Part shown: positions 46,106-57,280 of the stretch, piece after piece
Position numbering within the stretch: the stretch's first letter is position 1
How the letters are laid out: the number at the start of each line of letters is the position of its first letter
NCBI GenBank assembly: GCA_963556695.1
Contig: CAUWAG010000003.1
Coordinates: 2,666,001 to 2,730,000 of the forward strand
Length of the DNA: 64,000 bases
Direction: 5' to 3'
DNA from: Anthostomella pinea
Taxonomy: Eukaryota; Ascomycota; Sordariomycetes; Xylariales; Xylariaceae
Translations under genes and position numbers: made by a program
The notes under the pieces: model-generated
The model's input: only the letters and a program-made list of their open reading frames with translations
The model's database searches: none
What the model was told of the DNA's origin: nothing

Positions 46106-46495
46106 CAAGGTTCCGAACAACTCAACGGACATTAACGGTTAACGTGGATTGACGTCAATATCCACGTCAACTCAATCCACCAAGATCCCTGTAGCCTTGG
46201 TAACTAATTCAACGACGAGGGCTTCGTGGGTTGATATTGACGTTGATATGGTTGATATTTTTTTCACCATATTAAAATATTCGGGTCGTAGTGGGTTATC
46301 TAAGGTACTTTCGCCACCCCACTATTTCTTACTATTAATAGGTATTTTGTTATATTAACGGATGTTGATTAATATCAACGGAGACCCCTCGTTGATACAC
46401 TTAACTCAACTTAGCGACGACGAGGTCGTGGACAGTGTCAACTCAACTCAACGAAGGGGTCCCGTTGACGTGGATTGAGTTGTTCGGAACCTTGC
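46105..46495. mobile_element. TA-flanked MITE, about 390 bp
   Basis: Perfect 20-bp terminal inverted repeats lie at 46106-46125 (CAAGGTTCCGAACAACTCAA) and 46475-46494. Each is bordered within two or three bases by TA (TAGA on the left, CTAA on the right), as expected for a Tc1/mariner-type TA target duplication. Subterminal structure includes a near-palindrome with a TGACGTCA centre near 46141-46170 and a 13-bp inverted pair at 46383-46395 and 46448-46461 (one extra base). The centre is AT-rich and has no transposase, so it is a non-autonomous element. Confidence 0.85.
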
Positions 46496-47318
46496 TAACC
46501 AGATTTTTAAAAACATGCCAGATCCATGGTTCTGATCGGAAGGGCACTCCTGCCCTGGTCGATGTAATTGCTGTCGGTGTCAAAGATTGACAGCCCATCC
46601 AGCGCCTCTGCGGACGACTAGACGATCATCTCGATAAACGGACGGGTAGCCTTCACCCTAGGCCCAGATAGAGCATTCCCAGTTGTAGGTAACGCAGGTT
46701 GGGAAGGAGATTAGGTAGGTGGCACGGGATTCGAAGCTTCAGGTTCTCTAGAACCCGGCATTCTCAAAACACCACGGCCAACACGGAAATATTGAACTGG
46801 AATTCGCGACAGTTTTCGACGGAAAAGTGAGTCATATGCTTGCCAGCATATGACACGTACTTTGCCACCGCCAGCGCCTTGATGGGACCCTGCCATGCCT
46901 GACGGCACACCACCGTCGACCGCCAAGAAATCGTAGTCGAACTTGCCTCGAGAGGCAGAAGACTCCGAGGACGGCAATGGAAGAGGAATGAACAGAAATC
47001 GCACTCGGTTCGTCCCCTCGCATCTATCCTGTCGCTGGCTTCTCGTGGTGCTTGTGATTCATAGCCCTGTAGGGGCTGTTCCCTATGCGCCAGCCTGGGA
47101 CGCCCTTCGTTGAAGGGGAAGTACGACACCTCAGGATTTGTAGATGCGGGAAGGTCAATCTAGAGTTTAAAGGGTATTCAACATACTGTCAGAACCAGTG
47201 GCGATGTCGAGCCAAGGGTAAGATGCAGTGGCAGCCACTGCTGGTTCCCGCAGGAGTCCGGTTCCCATCGGCACGCGGGTTCCACGTTGCTTGGTAGTCT
47301 ATGCACTCAACTCCTCAC

Positions 47319-47648
47319 TCACTCATCGTCCGAGTCAAGCAGCTCGATGATCTCCCGTGGAGTTGCCGTCTTCGACTTCCGGTAAGGTCGCGGCGGATGG
47401 TAGAGCGGAGCAGAGAGATCGACCTGCTCGTCCATCTCATCCAACTGGCGCTTCGTGAAGATTTCCTGCTTCTTCATGGTGCCCCTGTTGCGAGAGGCGT
47501 TGTTTTTGACCGAGGGCAGGAAGCGCTCGAAAGACGGGAGAGTGCGTGCCGGAGCTGTAGCCTCTCGCTGGCCATCGAGGATCTGGAACATTCGTTGCCA
47601 GGAAGGCTCCTCTGTTGTGCTAAACGAGCAAAGCGTGGTAGTGCCCAC
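47319..47648 (-). pseudogene. Small coding remnant or short gene
   Basis: A 109-residue frame ends KRQLDEMDEQVDLSAPLYHP and an acidic ELLDSDDE tail, which looks like a genuine C terminus. The upstream side is taken up by two copies of the recurrent motif (47667-47722). The family is unknown. Confidence 0.35.
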
Positions 47649-47666
47649 GGTGACGGATGGTGTATC

Positions 47667-47722
47667 CGGGCATCAACGGTTGCCGAGTCGGTTATTCTGG
47701 GCGTCACGGGTTGCCAACTTGG
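47667..47722 (+). repeat. Recurrent 31-bp motif, copies 3 and 4 in tandem
   Basis: GGGCATCAACGGTTGCCGAG starts at 47668 and GGGCGTCACGGGTTGCCAAC at 47699/47700, so the spacing is about 32 bp. This pair and the one at 58065 show the motif is a tandem unit of about 31 bp. Confidence 0.75.
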
Positions 47723-47789
47723 CTTGTGATACCATCCACAGGCAGGTTAGCATAGGACATCATCAGCATTGTGAAGTGAAAACCAACTG

Positions 47790-48203
47790 TCATCGCATGA
47801 CGTGAAGGAACCAAGAATTCTCGAATTTCTCGCTCTCTTTGTCAGAGACCGAGTTGACAAGCTGCTGGGCAGCATGCGTAAGTGCGGTGTCGGAATTGCC
47901 TATCTTCGGGGAATCCGACAGGTCGATAAGTTGATGGGCATCGTCGGACAGGCATCGAAGGCAAAATTGAAGTTTGAACTCCGCGCCCTTGTCATCGTCG
48001 ATGCGAGAAGCGCTAGCAAGTGCAACAACCGGAGCGCCGACGTCGTTACCAGCATCGTCACCGAAGCCGTCACCGACACCGTCGTCGACATCCATATCGC
48101 TGGGAACGACTTCCATCTTGGCATCACACATTCCAGTTGAATGACTCCGGATGGTCAGCAAGTTCTGCCGGTCGGCTGCATACGCCGACACGGGCAGACC
48201 CAA
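47790..48203 (-). pseudogene. Remnant with DDAHQxIDLSD segment, copy 2
   Basis: A 137-residue frame contains a Val/Gly/Asp-rich acidic stretch (VVPSDMDVDDGVGDGFGDDA), then FCLRCLSDDAHQLIDLSDSP and NSDTALTHAAQQLVNSVSDK. It is the best preserved of the copies at 40.0, 40.8 and 47.8 kb. The function is unknown. Confidence 0.45.
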
Positions 48204-48401
48204 TGGTTTGTAGACCGTCTCCCACGGCCGGCAACGCGGTGTGCCATTGTGATGTCTTCTCTACTGTATAGATTGACGTCGGTACTCCGTCCAGCTTCTC
48301 CATGACTTGGAAAAGGTTCAAGCCGTGCTGTTGCCACCAGCGTGATGATTCGTCTCTGAATCGAATTGCTGGTGCACGCCGCCAGCCTCGTGCGTTTGTG
48401 T

Positions 48402-48690
48402 GAGGTGGTGAGGAACCCGGGAATGTACTTCTCACTGGCCCGCGTCCAGGAGTATCGGGCGTGAGAGGTCTCTGAAATCATCGTCCGATCGTCTGTCTGC
48501 CTTACGCTTCGCCACATGCTCGACGGCAACCGACAGACCACGAAGCTGAATCAACTCGTCAAATCCGAGGGCCTCAGGGAGGAGGTTGGTGGCTCTCTTG
48601 AGCATGAAGTACTTTCGGATCTCCTTCTCACGTCGAGGTGCAGCCATGGGGTCCAGGGCGCGATGCCTAGAAAGGCGTTCATGTCGTAGA
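48402..48690 (-). pseudogene. Remnant with IYDMNAFLGxAP segment, copy 2
   Basis: Diverged copy of 43780-43925, about 150 bp longer because of an insert encoding EIRKYFMLKRATNLLPEALG and LSVAVEHVAKRKADRRSDDD. It stays open for 71 codons at 48432-48647. Confidence 0.45.
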
Positions 48691-48699
48691 TCATGGCGT

Positions 48700-48910
48700 A
48701 AGCTTCTTAACGCAGGAGCTGTAGACGAGTCCCTCGCCTGTTACCCCCAGTGTTGATGCGAAGCGCTTTTACGTCGCGGCTTAGCCAACGCGGTGAGCAC
48801 GATTAGACACTTGGAGGCAATCGTAAGGGATGCCCATCAGGACAACCCCAATGGTGCGGTAATCCTCGTTCATGCAGGGAATGATAATCGCCATTAGCGT
48901 CTCGATGCTT
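48700..48910 (-). pseudogene. SNF2-family helicase remnant, copy 2
   Basis: Reading down the - strand: SIETLMAIIIPCMNEDYRTI, then SNRAHRVG with a stop in place of the next residue, then GEGLVYSSCVKKL. It parallels 36840-36960 and carries several substitutions and a stop, so it is inactive. Confidence 0.55.
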
Positions 48911-49804
48911 GTAAGCGCCTCTCTCTCTTCCTTGGGCTGCTTTGGATCGCGGCGCAGTGTAGTGCACCACCTCTCCTAAATGCCTTTTAAGGTCATGCAG
49001 GACCCGGCTGTTCTAGTTAAATGTTTACAGCGAGACGCTCCCTGATCAGACTCCTATTCCTAGTCAAGTCGACATGGTGGTATGGTCGAAGATTAGGTAC
49101 TGAATCGAGATGCAATGGTGCAGATCAGCGGTTTGGAAATTGGAGATCGGATGGAAACAGGTAGGTCTTCCAATGTTTGATTCGATAACCAAACACCGCC
49201 CAAACTTCTTCTCCAAGCGTATAGAGTTATAAAAACTCCAAACCCGGCTAAACAGATTTGGTCGTTGATTATCAAGAGTTGTTCAGGCTTCCGAAGTAAA
49301 CTGAAGGTCGAAAGGGCGCAGCTCTCGAATGCATCTAAAGAGAAAGGGAGTTAATAAATTGCAAGGAAAAAGACTGGGAAACTGCTTACGTTGTTAACCA
49401 CCGGGATCAATACCTGAGTGGTGGCGCACGCGATAATTTAAGGCCGCCGGGATAAGGGACTGCCAGCGACCGTGAGGAGTGCCTCTAATACCCGGAAGCA
49501 TAGGGAGAACGCCCTCAACGAGTTGGTGGCATGCTCCAACGTGGTCTGCACCACGTAATTGCCGAACGAGTCTCGCAGAAGACGCTCCATCTCGCCCTGG
49601 TTGAGCAGCTCGCTGACAATTATGTCCTTGGACTCATCCTGACCGCAGACTGGGTGGGCGCAGAAGCGCTAGGTTTGGCATCCTCTTCGTGGCATCCGGT
49701 GTGCTTGGCCTTGTACATTCGAGTGGCTCGAAGTAGCCGAGATCGATGCGCAGATTATGCGCCCTCTGGCCTAGGTCGGGTGTGATTCCCGTCTTATATA
49801 GCCT

Positions 49805-50359
49805 TTATAAGTTCAGGTGATCTTCAAAAGCTCGAGTATTCCCATGCCAATGGCCGAATACGGGAACATGCCGGCCAGCCCTACCGTAACTTTTTATCAC
49901 GGTAATGAAGGAGTTCATGGCCGCGTCATCCGAGTTGATCGTTAATTGGATCATGCTGGTTTTCTTTTCCGAACAAGACCATACGACTCTGTACACTTCA
50001 ATGCAGACGGGTAATGGTGCAAGGACGTGTTTGACCGACTCAATGGCATCGGTTAGCCGACCGCCACTCCGCCTGGTGATGAACGGGCATAAGCTTTGAT
50101 GGCGAGATGTCGGTCCTCTGTCCCCTATTCCGCCGCCCAAGCTCGCGCGATATGGACCGCAAGACAAATCGGAAAGGAAAAACTTTGCGCAGGATCCCAA
50201 GCAGGACTGTGTCATGGCTTGTGCAAACAACGGAAGCTGCTGTTCTGCTTGGGAACTCAGGCACTGTGGCTGTAGTAAAACGGAGGTTGGGCCCTTCTCA
50301 TAGATTCTCGAGCTTCTGCCCAGGCCGTGGCATTCGATGCCGACACAGCACAGTTTCAA
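49805..50359 (-). pseudogene. Hypothetical frame, possibly degenerate
   Basis: A 184-residue frame whose second half looks protein-like (DAIESVKHVLAPLPVCIEVY, MIQLTINSDDAAMNSFITVI). No family is recognised, and no splice sites were found. It could be a short gene. Confidence 0.3.
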
Positions 50360-50630
50360 CTTTAACGCACGCCCTTGCGCTTCATGGGATAGCCACTTGG
50401 CCTCGGATCGATCAATTCAAGGCTACTGTTGTAGCCAGGGCCAGTTCATGCTGATGATAGGCTGGCAACCGTCGAGAGGCCGTTTATCCCGTTCGCAATA
50501 CCCTTCTATTTTCAGAACTGCCCTCTGCAGAAAGCAGACTTCACTTGAAGGCTGTAGCGGAATGACAGATCAGACTGCAAGGTAGTCCGTACGCCATGAG
50601 GTTATACCAATAAGAAACCTGCGGTGTCAG

Positions 50631-51255
50631 TCAACGTATATTTAACGTCCCCGGCGGGACGAATAAAATGTAGGAAATCCAGCAAAGACAATAGTGAGGA
50701 TTATGACCATTGACCACTACCATAGTACCATTGGAATATATTCTAAAAGTACAGCATCTGGGGCAAGCAGGCTCGTCTTCGTCAAGCATCATGTCTTCAA
50801 GCATCACGGCCGGACATAGCCTTGCCTTTGTCCATGGCAATGGACCGATCGTCAAGCGAGCCATGAATTGCGACCGTAGGCAGCCAGTGGTCTTCTCCTT
50901 GCGCTTCAGCTTCTGTAGATGCTGTCTAGAGAAGGTAGAGATGTTAGTCCAATGGGCAGTAGAAGAGATGCAATGTGATAGTGAAAATAAAAATGATGGT
51001 TAGCAGTGTGCAGCGAAGGTCACTGGTCTTGGAAGCATAATCATAAGAGATCAAGTCATACATAGCAGCCGTGTGAGTGTATGAGTAGCCTTTGGCGTTG
51101 AGGATCTCCATAATAGCCACCCAATCCTCCGCGGTAGGAGCTGCAATATCTATAATAGCCTGGAGCAGATCCGTACGCGTCGTGTCGTCCCATGTCGTTC
51201 GGGGAGCTGCGGGCTTCGGAGCCATGCTCTTGTTCGATGTCGGCCTCTTCTTCAT
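50631..51255 (-). CDS. Conserved short fungal protein with a TW(N/D)D...DLLQAIIDIA motif
   Basis: Two exons (51255-51062 and 50925-50631) separated by a 136-nt intron (GTATGA donor, CTAAC branch site, TAG acceptor) encode 162 residues. Residues 20-62 (PRTTWDDTTRTDLLQAIIDI, then PTAEDWVAIMEILNAKGYSY) and QHLQKLKRKEK after the intron match a pattern I know from many small mould proteins of unknown function, thought to be nuclear because of the basic region. The last 75 residues, with a CPRCC word, are not conserved and may be replacement sequence. It is the most intact gene in the degenerate zone; the splice signals are all in place. Copies of the 31-bp motif begin 26 bases upstream of the ATG. 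Confidence 0.6.
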
Positions 51256-51280
51256 CGTCAATCAAATGAGTTGATCGTTC

Positions 51281-51315
51281 GAGTATTCCCGGGCATCACG
51301 GGGCTGCCAACTTGG
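51281..51315 (+). repeat. Recurrent 31-bp motif, copy 5
   Basis: GAGTATTCCC followed by GGGCATCACGGGGCTGCCAA; it ends 25 bases before the ATG of the - strand gene at 51255. Confidence 0.75.
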
Positions 51316-51546
51316 CTCTTTTGGAACTTCGTTCCAGAAAGTAGTGGAGGTAAGGTACGAATCGGCACCTCAGCTCTTGAGATAGGGGGGCGACCTGCGG
51401 GGCTGGGGTGCGACACCTAGCTAACTGGCGATCTGATTGATGCGGAGGCAGTTGGTCCCGCTCTGGCACTAGGCCCTGTATGACTGGCAGCTGGCGGGGC
51501 TGCCTTCCGTCCGCTTTTGGCTCCTGGCCGGCTGGCAGCGCACGGA

Positions 51547-52068
51547 TCACAACGTTTTTACAATATTTAGATGTCCAATCCTGGCCGTGGCCCTCTGGCC
51601 TAGCCTTCGCCGGCAACCTTCCGTAACCAGCCTTCGAACATCCCCTTCAACTCGAGGACGTGACGGCCTCGCAGCTGTGGGTCCCGAAAACACTGTTATG
51701 AATGTTCTTGGGACCAATTGACTCTTTTCACCCTTGTTTGTGGGCTCCCGATCCCAGCCCCGTCTTTTCCAGGTTGCGACTTGCGGCGGAACGAATCTTC
51801 CTCCTCCTGGGTGCACCACCACGTAGCCTGCGTAGGGCCGCAGCGCAGTCTCGATTTTACATCCTTTAGATGTCTTCGTTAAGGGAGCCCCCAAGGCCAA
51901 GCCTGCCAGGGCATCTGGCCTCCCCGCCGGATCAGCCGCGAGTTGGATGATCTTGAAGGTCAGGTTCACATTCAGGCGTTTGAATATGAGTCCCTCCCTG
52001 TTCTGTCCTATTATCCCCGTGCCTTCTGCCCTTATTTCGCAACTCGTCGATATACTTGGTAAAATCAT
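51547..52068 (-). pseudogene. Coding remnant containing two duplicated segments
   Basis: The 173-codon frame spans a 115-bp segment (51617-51730) repeated at 60293-60411, and a segment (51775-51870) repeated at 52680-52790 and partly at 53305-53350 around CTCCTGGGT. The protein is not recognised. Confidence 0.4.
51617..51730. repeat. 115-bp segmental repeat, copy A
   Basis: From GTAACCAGCCTTCGA to GACTCTTTTCACC this matches 60293-60411 with only scattered changes and small gaps (I estimate about 85 percent identity by eye). On the - strand both can encode KxTVHWSQ- or GEKS-type text in alternative frames. Confidence 0.8.
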
Positions 52069-52178
52069 TCAGCGTCGTCTGATGCTTAATGATGAGGGAA
52101 TGGTCCCAGCCGAGCTTCCTGCATATGTCGAACGTGACGTGCGCTCCTTGATGGGGGTCATGTCTCGGAAGGTTCGGA

Positions 52179-52643
52179 CTAGGCCCTTCTGACGCTTTCG
52201 GGCCACGATGCTGCCCGTTCGCTTGACTGGGTCCTTGGCGGAGCTCCCAACGACGGTGTCGCTTCCGTTGGTTCCCGTGGTGCCGTCACCGTTGGTGCGT
52301 GCGGCGGTCGAGGCAGAGGCGCCGTCGCCGTTGGTGACGACGGCCCAGACTTGGGCTTTGCAGGCTTTGCAGCCTGCATCGCCTTTCGTCTGGCCTCCGT
52401 GCTGAAGGGCGACGGAACTCTTGCCAAAGCATCCACAATATTCATCGATCGATTCTGCAATTCGTCAGTCAGTAACTTAATTTCTGGCTCTTCGTCGCGG
52501 AAGCTTACCTTTTGGAGACAGTCCCGTACAGGAGTTATGCCCTTGTTGGGTTTGCAAATGGAATCCAGGTCGCAAACACGAGCCACAGCCTCAACATCTT
52601 CGCGGATTCCGTAGATACACTCTGGACTACCAGCCGCTCCCAA
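52179..52643 (-). pseudogene. Coding remnant with a preserved intron
   Basis: Exon text GREDVEAVARVCDLDSICKP style residues ends at VRDCLQK (52509). A 54-nt intron follows (52508-52455: GTAAGC donor, TACTGAC branch site, GCAG acceptor), and then NRSMNIVDALARVPSPFSTE and a Pro/Ala/Thr-rich tail. Because the intron is a stop-free multiple of three, the frame looks continuous. Further along, at about 52145-52190, another frame gives RTFRDMTPIKE, the segment duplicated next to SNF2 copy 1. The parent gene is unknown but may be the SNF2-linked one. Confidence 0.45.
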
Positions 52644-53311
52644 CGCAAGTTTTCGGTGGGAAAGGGCTTGGTCTCAGTGCGATCGGGCCTGGTAGCGGAA
52701 CAAATCTCACCCTCCTGGGTGCACCTCCTTGTAGCTTGCGTAGGGCCGTCGGCGCAGCCTTGATTTTCGACGTCGGCCTTGTCTAATTGTCGACCACAAT
52801 AACATGGCTCTCTTTCCTCACGATTTTGTCTCTGCCCTCACCTACCTTACCTAAGAACATCTTCACGAGATCTTCCCCTTTCTCCCTCAACCACTACACG
52901 ACAACCAACCGTGTCGAAAGGTGCAGCTGTCGCCTTTGGCACACTGGCCCTTGGCCCAGAACGAGCAGGGTTTGGTTTTGATCAGGGAGCGGTTTTCATT
53001 TTTCCTTTTTCTTTTCTTGCATCTCAAGACGTTTGTTATGATCAGTTAGGTCATTCACTTCGCGAGCGAGCACTTATTCTACGCGTCGCTGCGAAGCCAT
53101 TGTGCTGGGTCACGGGAGATGGTGACCTCTCCATCGTCCTCATCAAGGTTGATAATGGCGAGACCCCCGACATCACCACCAGCAGAAGCAGCCTTCACAT
53201 CAGTTTCAGGCCGTCTTCTTCTTGTGAGCGGATTTTTCAGGCTCCTCGGTGATTTCCGCTGGCTTTGAGGCACGCTTGCGCTTCTTGTCGGGGCTGGCGG
53301 GCGTCGAGATC

Positions 53312-53960
53312 TTAGCGGAGCAAGCAGCTCCCTCCTGGGTAAAATCCTTTCGAGAGCAGCCCGAAACTCTGTTCGGGTCTTATCAACGAGTCGGTGTACA
53401 CTTCAACCCAGTGCCTATCGTCGGCTGCCATTATTGCGAGCGGCGCGAGTTCACCGGCGTGAACATTGGGCTCCGTCTGCCCCGAGGAGGATCCCTCGTA
53501 GTAATACCATTCACATTCGCGGCTGAACTTCGTCGTCGTTTTAGACTTATCAAAACTCCAAAAAAGTACCGAACCCAAGCAGGGTGACCCTCGCTCGCAT
53601 GCAGATTGGACTTGGACGTCTTCCTGGGGATTTCCGGACTGGTCGAACAAGATCATCTTGTTGGCAGAAGTCAGGTTGAGGCCAGTGCCGCCAGCTCCGG
53701 TAGTCAGGGGATACACCGGAATGTGAGGGTCGACGTTGAACCCCTGTATCTCAGAGACACTGTCCCTCCTTTGTAGTCATCCCATGTGCAGCGACTTCGA
53801 AGAGGGCGCCCGCGTAACATTCTGCAGTACATCGAGGTCTTAACATAGCTGCCGATGACCACGGGTCCAAGTGCTCGGTAGTCCGGTGTGCCATAGTGAG
53901 CAAGAGCCTTGTTCGGAATCTTGTTCGGAAGTCGAGCTGCAACGGTGCTAACCTCGCAAA
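53312..53960 (-). pseudogene. SNF2-family helicase remnant, copy 3
   Basis: Reading down the - strand: AHYGTPDYRALGPVVIGSY (about 53870), then FNVDPHIPVYPLTTGAGGTG and LNLTSANKMILFDQSGNPQE, the SNF2 motif V and its flank. A frameshift after EDVQ loses the NRAHRIGQ motif. About 115 codons of other text follow in the same frame. It is the best preserved of the three copies around motif V but cannot encode a working ATPase. Confidence 0.65.
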
Positions 53961-54570
53961 GCTTATGGTCGATGTACTGGTCTGCCCGCGGCCATCCGAT
54001 CGATTTCCCGGGACATATTCGTCGGGGACCTTCGGCTAATCCGAGTGGCTCGCTCTCGAGGGAGAAATGGATCTTGACACCCAGTTCGGTCTCGTACTAT
54101 GCAGGTCGCAAGTCAGCGGCGGGGAAAGGGGCACATGCACATTCTGGGTTTGTCTCGGGTACTGACCTACTTCAGGACTCGTTCCATGAACTCCGGGCGG
54201 TAGTTGACAGCGATGACAACACCCGTGGCACCGACAGCAGCAAGAGCCTCGATCTGGTGCAAGCTTATGGGCTTGTTCGCAAAACTCGACCAGGGGCCTG
54301 AACATTGCCCTAGTTGACGGGTCCATGAGCATCAGCGGCCTCTCCGCCACACACATTGTTCGCGGGGGCACCAGCTTGATGAACCTGGGCATTAGTACCC
54401 TAGGCTTATGATCGTCATCCGGATTGATGGGCTCTGGGAGGACGCGCTTCTTCTTCTGATTCGCGAGGATGTGCTTCTCCTCCTCCTCCTCCTTCTTCAT
54501 CTTCATCTTCTTTTCTCCTGCTTCGCGACGACGGGCTTCTTCTGTTTATTCGTAAATGAATGAAGGATCT

Positions 54571-55415
54571 CTAAGCCTGAGTCTGAGTCTGAGTCATCGT
54601 TGATAATGACCAAATCATTGTCGGCGATATCTCGGTGACCTTGTCAGTAACAGTGTCGTTAATCAACTCCGCCTCGTCGACCTCGTTGCCTTGGTCCCCT
54701 GAGTGTTGTAACAAGGAGGCGTCACGGATTGCCAACTTGGTTTGTGTTCCAGGGTAACACGAGCTCCCCGTCATCAATTTTTGGACGAGCTTAAGGAGCT
54801 TCTGTACCTTGGGACTCTCCTCCCACGAATGGTGAGGAATGTTCACGTGGCCGATGTTACGCCCCTAGGCGCTTCGACGACGGTCGCCTCGCTCACAGCG
54901 ACAGACTCGGCGACAGAGCCAGCGACAGAGGCACGCTCAGCGGAACCACTGTCCGTAAGCTTCAGCTCCCATCCATCTCGAATATCAAAGCAGGCCGGCG
55001 TCCAAACTTGTGGAGGAGGCGGGCTTGAAACGTCACCATCATCCTCCTCCAGGCGCTTGAGCGAGGATACCTCTGCCGGTGTGGGACTGGGAAATACTGC
55101 CATCTCATCTTCTCGCTTTCGCTTTCCTTCAGAACTTGCGGGTGTAAAGCCAATATCTTCATCATCGGTCATCACGATGTCGCGATCATCATTGATAGCA
55201 AATATTGCCATCGAGGTATCATGGCCGTTGCTATGCGTGAGAGTAGGCGCGTGAGGTCCACCCTTCACGACGCTGCGCCTTCTTCTCCTCTTGATGACAT
55301 ATTGGATCGAGGCGGTGGTCAGGGGAGATGCGAAGTTGGCGACTGACCGAACTGGGAGTTCCCTCGAGGATGTCTCACAATACCAGTTTCTTCTCGAAAA
55401 GCCTCCCAACAACAA
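54571..55415 (-). pseudogene. Two adjoining coding remnants, acidic and Ser/Val-rich
   Basis: Frame 54843-55415 (190 codons) has AIFAINDDRDIVMTDDEDIG, basic EGKRKRED, and a WELKLTDSGSAERASVAGSV segment. Frame 54571-54846 continues with VQKLLKLVQKLMTGSSCYPG and NEVDEAELINDTVTDKVTEI. The acidic blocks resemble the N-terminal text at 59890-59976 (INLDVDEDINDV) and at 48100. One copy of the recurrent motif (54719) lies within. Function unknown. Confidence 0.4.
54719..54740 (+). repeat. Recurrent 31-bp motif, copy 6
   Basis: GCGTCACGGATTGCCAACTT followed by GG; one G to A change from the core. Confidence 0.7.
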
Positions 55416-56093
55416 TCTGGAATCAGTTCGACAGGTGATGCTCCTCCATCACCTGGTGTGACGATACAGCATGCGCATGCAGCTCCTTCACCGGGGAAGG
55501 TCAATATCGATCTAATCTTCCCCATTCCCTTCACAACCTCCTCGCCGCTTTTTGCTCGCCTCGACTAGGAATCGTCCAGTCCTTCAGACACACGTTAATC
55601 GAGGGTTCTTCAGGATGATGCGAGCATGTACTCAGTCGGGCCGAACATAGGCAGAAATGCATCTGCAATCTGGTGTGCGCTGCGGCGGTGTACTTGTGGA
55701 AATCCTGCACCATAGATGCAGGTCGAAGTCCGACTTCTCCTTCAAGTTTCCCATTCGGCATGCGAAACACGTTCCGATATTAGTAGTGACAGTTAAAGCG
55801 GATGCCGAATGAAGATGGAAACCGAGGGTATCAGAACCTAAGCAGGCGACTTGCTTTGGAGGTGCGTCACCCCCTCCGCTCTGACGAGCGTCGTCGGCCA
55901 GGAGCAGAGCCTTAGGTCTATTTTTGCCAACTTCGGATCATAGTCAGTTGCTATGAGATGGACCACGACGAGGTAATCAAATACTGGTATCATCGTCCAC
56001 AAGTAGCGGAGGAGTAGGCCTCGTGTCCCCACACTGCTGGCTACTCCGGCGAGAACGATGTAAACGCGGCCGAGGAGGAGTATATACTCACTC

Positions 56094-56400
56094 ATGGGGT
56101 GCATCAAGGCATTCCGAGCTCCCCTCGGCCCGCCGAAGACGACGACGAATGAGATGACGAGGAAGATGACGGCGAGGATGACTCCGAAGGAGATGATGAT
56201 GATGCCGAGGAGAACGGAAGTTGAAACGGCATTGCCTCTGAGCCTAACTCTGAGCATGACTCCGATGAGTGTCGGTCAGCTTCAGATCCTGCACTCCACG
56301 AGGATTGTGTACGACAGTTCTTCGCCTGATGATCCCGAGAGGGAGCTAGAAAACACCCAAGTGGTTTTCCTTGGTGCTTTATAACTCTACCTGAAGGCAG
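56094..56400 (+). pseudogene. Asp/Glu-rich remnant
   Basis: In one + frame the text reads EDDDE, stop, DDEEDDGEDDSEGDDDDAEE, then NGS, stop, NGIASEPNSEHDSDECR. Both stops are TGA in otherwise continuous acidic sequence, suggesting former CGA codons. On the - strand the same DNA gives a Ser-rich frame. No family. Confidence 0.3.
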
Positions 56401-56573
56401 AGTAGACTCATCGTCTTGTTCAACACCGACCCTTTTCTCGCGATCGAGCAAATCCTGCCTGGAGGTGTAGTCATCGCAGTGAAGGCTCCCGTTTACTTCA
56501 CCTTTCCTAATGGAAAGCACGGCATGGTCGTGGAGATCCTTCCGATCTAGTTGAGCTTGACCTTGCATCTCCT

Positions 56574-56807
56574 TTGATCCCCCCGAAGTGGAAACAGGAG
56601 GCCTTGACCAGACAAGGACCGTCGTCGGAGAGGTCCGACGACGACGAGGTGTCGGAACATCGCCGTTTGGCGACCTTGATCCGCGACCGATGCGGCCGCG
56701 GACAGATGTCTTCTATGACAGCTTTTGCGGAAGGTTATGGTACGTCGGCCGCTGATGCTGCATCTTCGCGGTCGCCTCGGTCGCGGTCACTGTGGTTCAA
56801 AATGTAA
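56574..56807 (+). pseudogene. Unassigned + strand frame
   Basis: Seventy-seven codons, Arg/Ser/Asp-rich (SERSDDDEVSEHRRLATLIR). It directly follows the acidic remnant on the same strand. Not recognised. Confidence 0.2.
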
Positions 56808-57055
56808 GCCGCGTGTTCTTGCTTGTAGAATGGAGAGGAATTTACCGAGTATCCGGGCTGCGCGAACAATCGCGAGTGTCACGGCGCTCACGGCCGTAGT
56901 ACCGATCTCTGTCACCAGAAAGACGTTGTAGAGATCGGCGGTGACCTGCTCCATGATGCCAGGCGTCTAACCGTGAGGCATGTGCGGGAGCTGTCAGAGG
57001 TTGGCCTTGAATTTTGAAAGGCCGGTGACCGAGGCGGCGTCGAAAAACTTCGAGT

Positions 57056-57280
57056 TCAACTTCTCAGTATGCAGGTCACGGCGAGGGTATCGCTCGTCGC
57101 TCGTCGCCCGTCGCCCATGACCTGATACATGAACGCGAGGTGCTCTGCCTTCACGAGACCCCACTGACGATCGGATCCGTAGAGATTGTAGTAGACGGCC
57201 CGCCAGTAGCGATCTCCATTAGGTTCGCCGTCGCATTCATAGCCTGTTAGAAGTCTCCGTGGACTTAGCAGTAAGCTCAT
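57056..57280 (-). pseudogene. Unassigned coding remnant with aromatic-rich motif
   Basis: A 74-codon frame holds DGEPNGDRYWRAVYYNLYGS and KAEHLAFMYQVMGDGRR, which is strongly protein-like. Text in neighbouring frames up to about 57960 (RYALNFPQADMSIDK) may belong to the same broken gene. The family is unknown. Confidence 0.35.
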
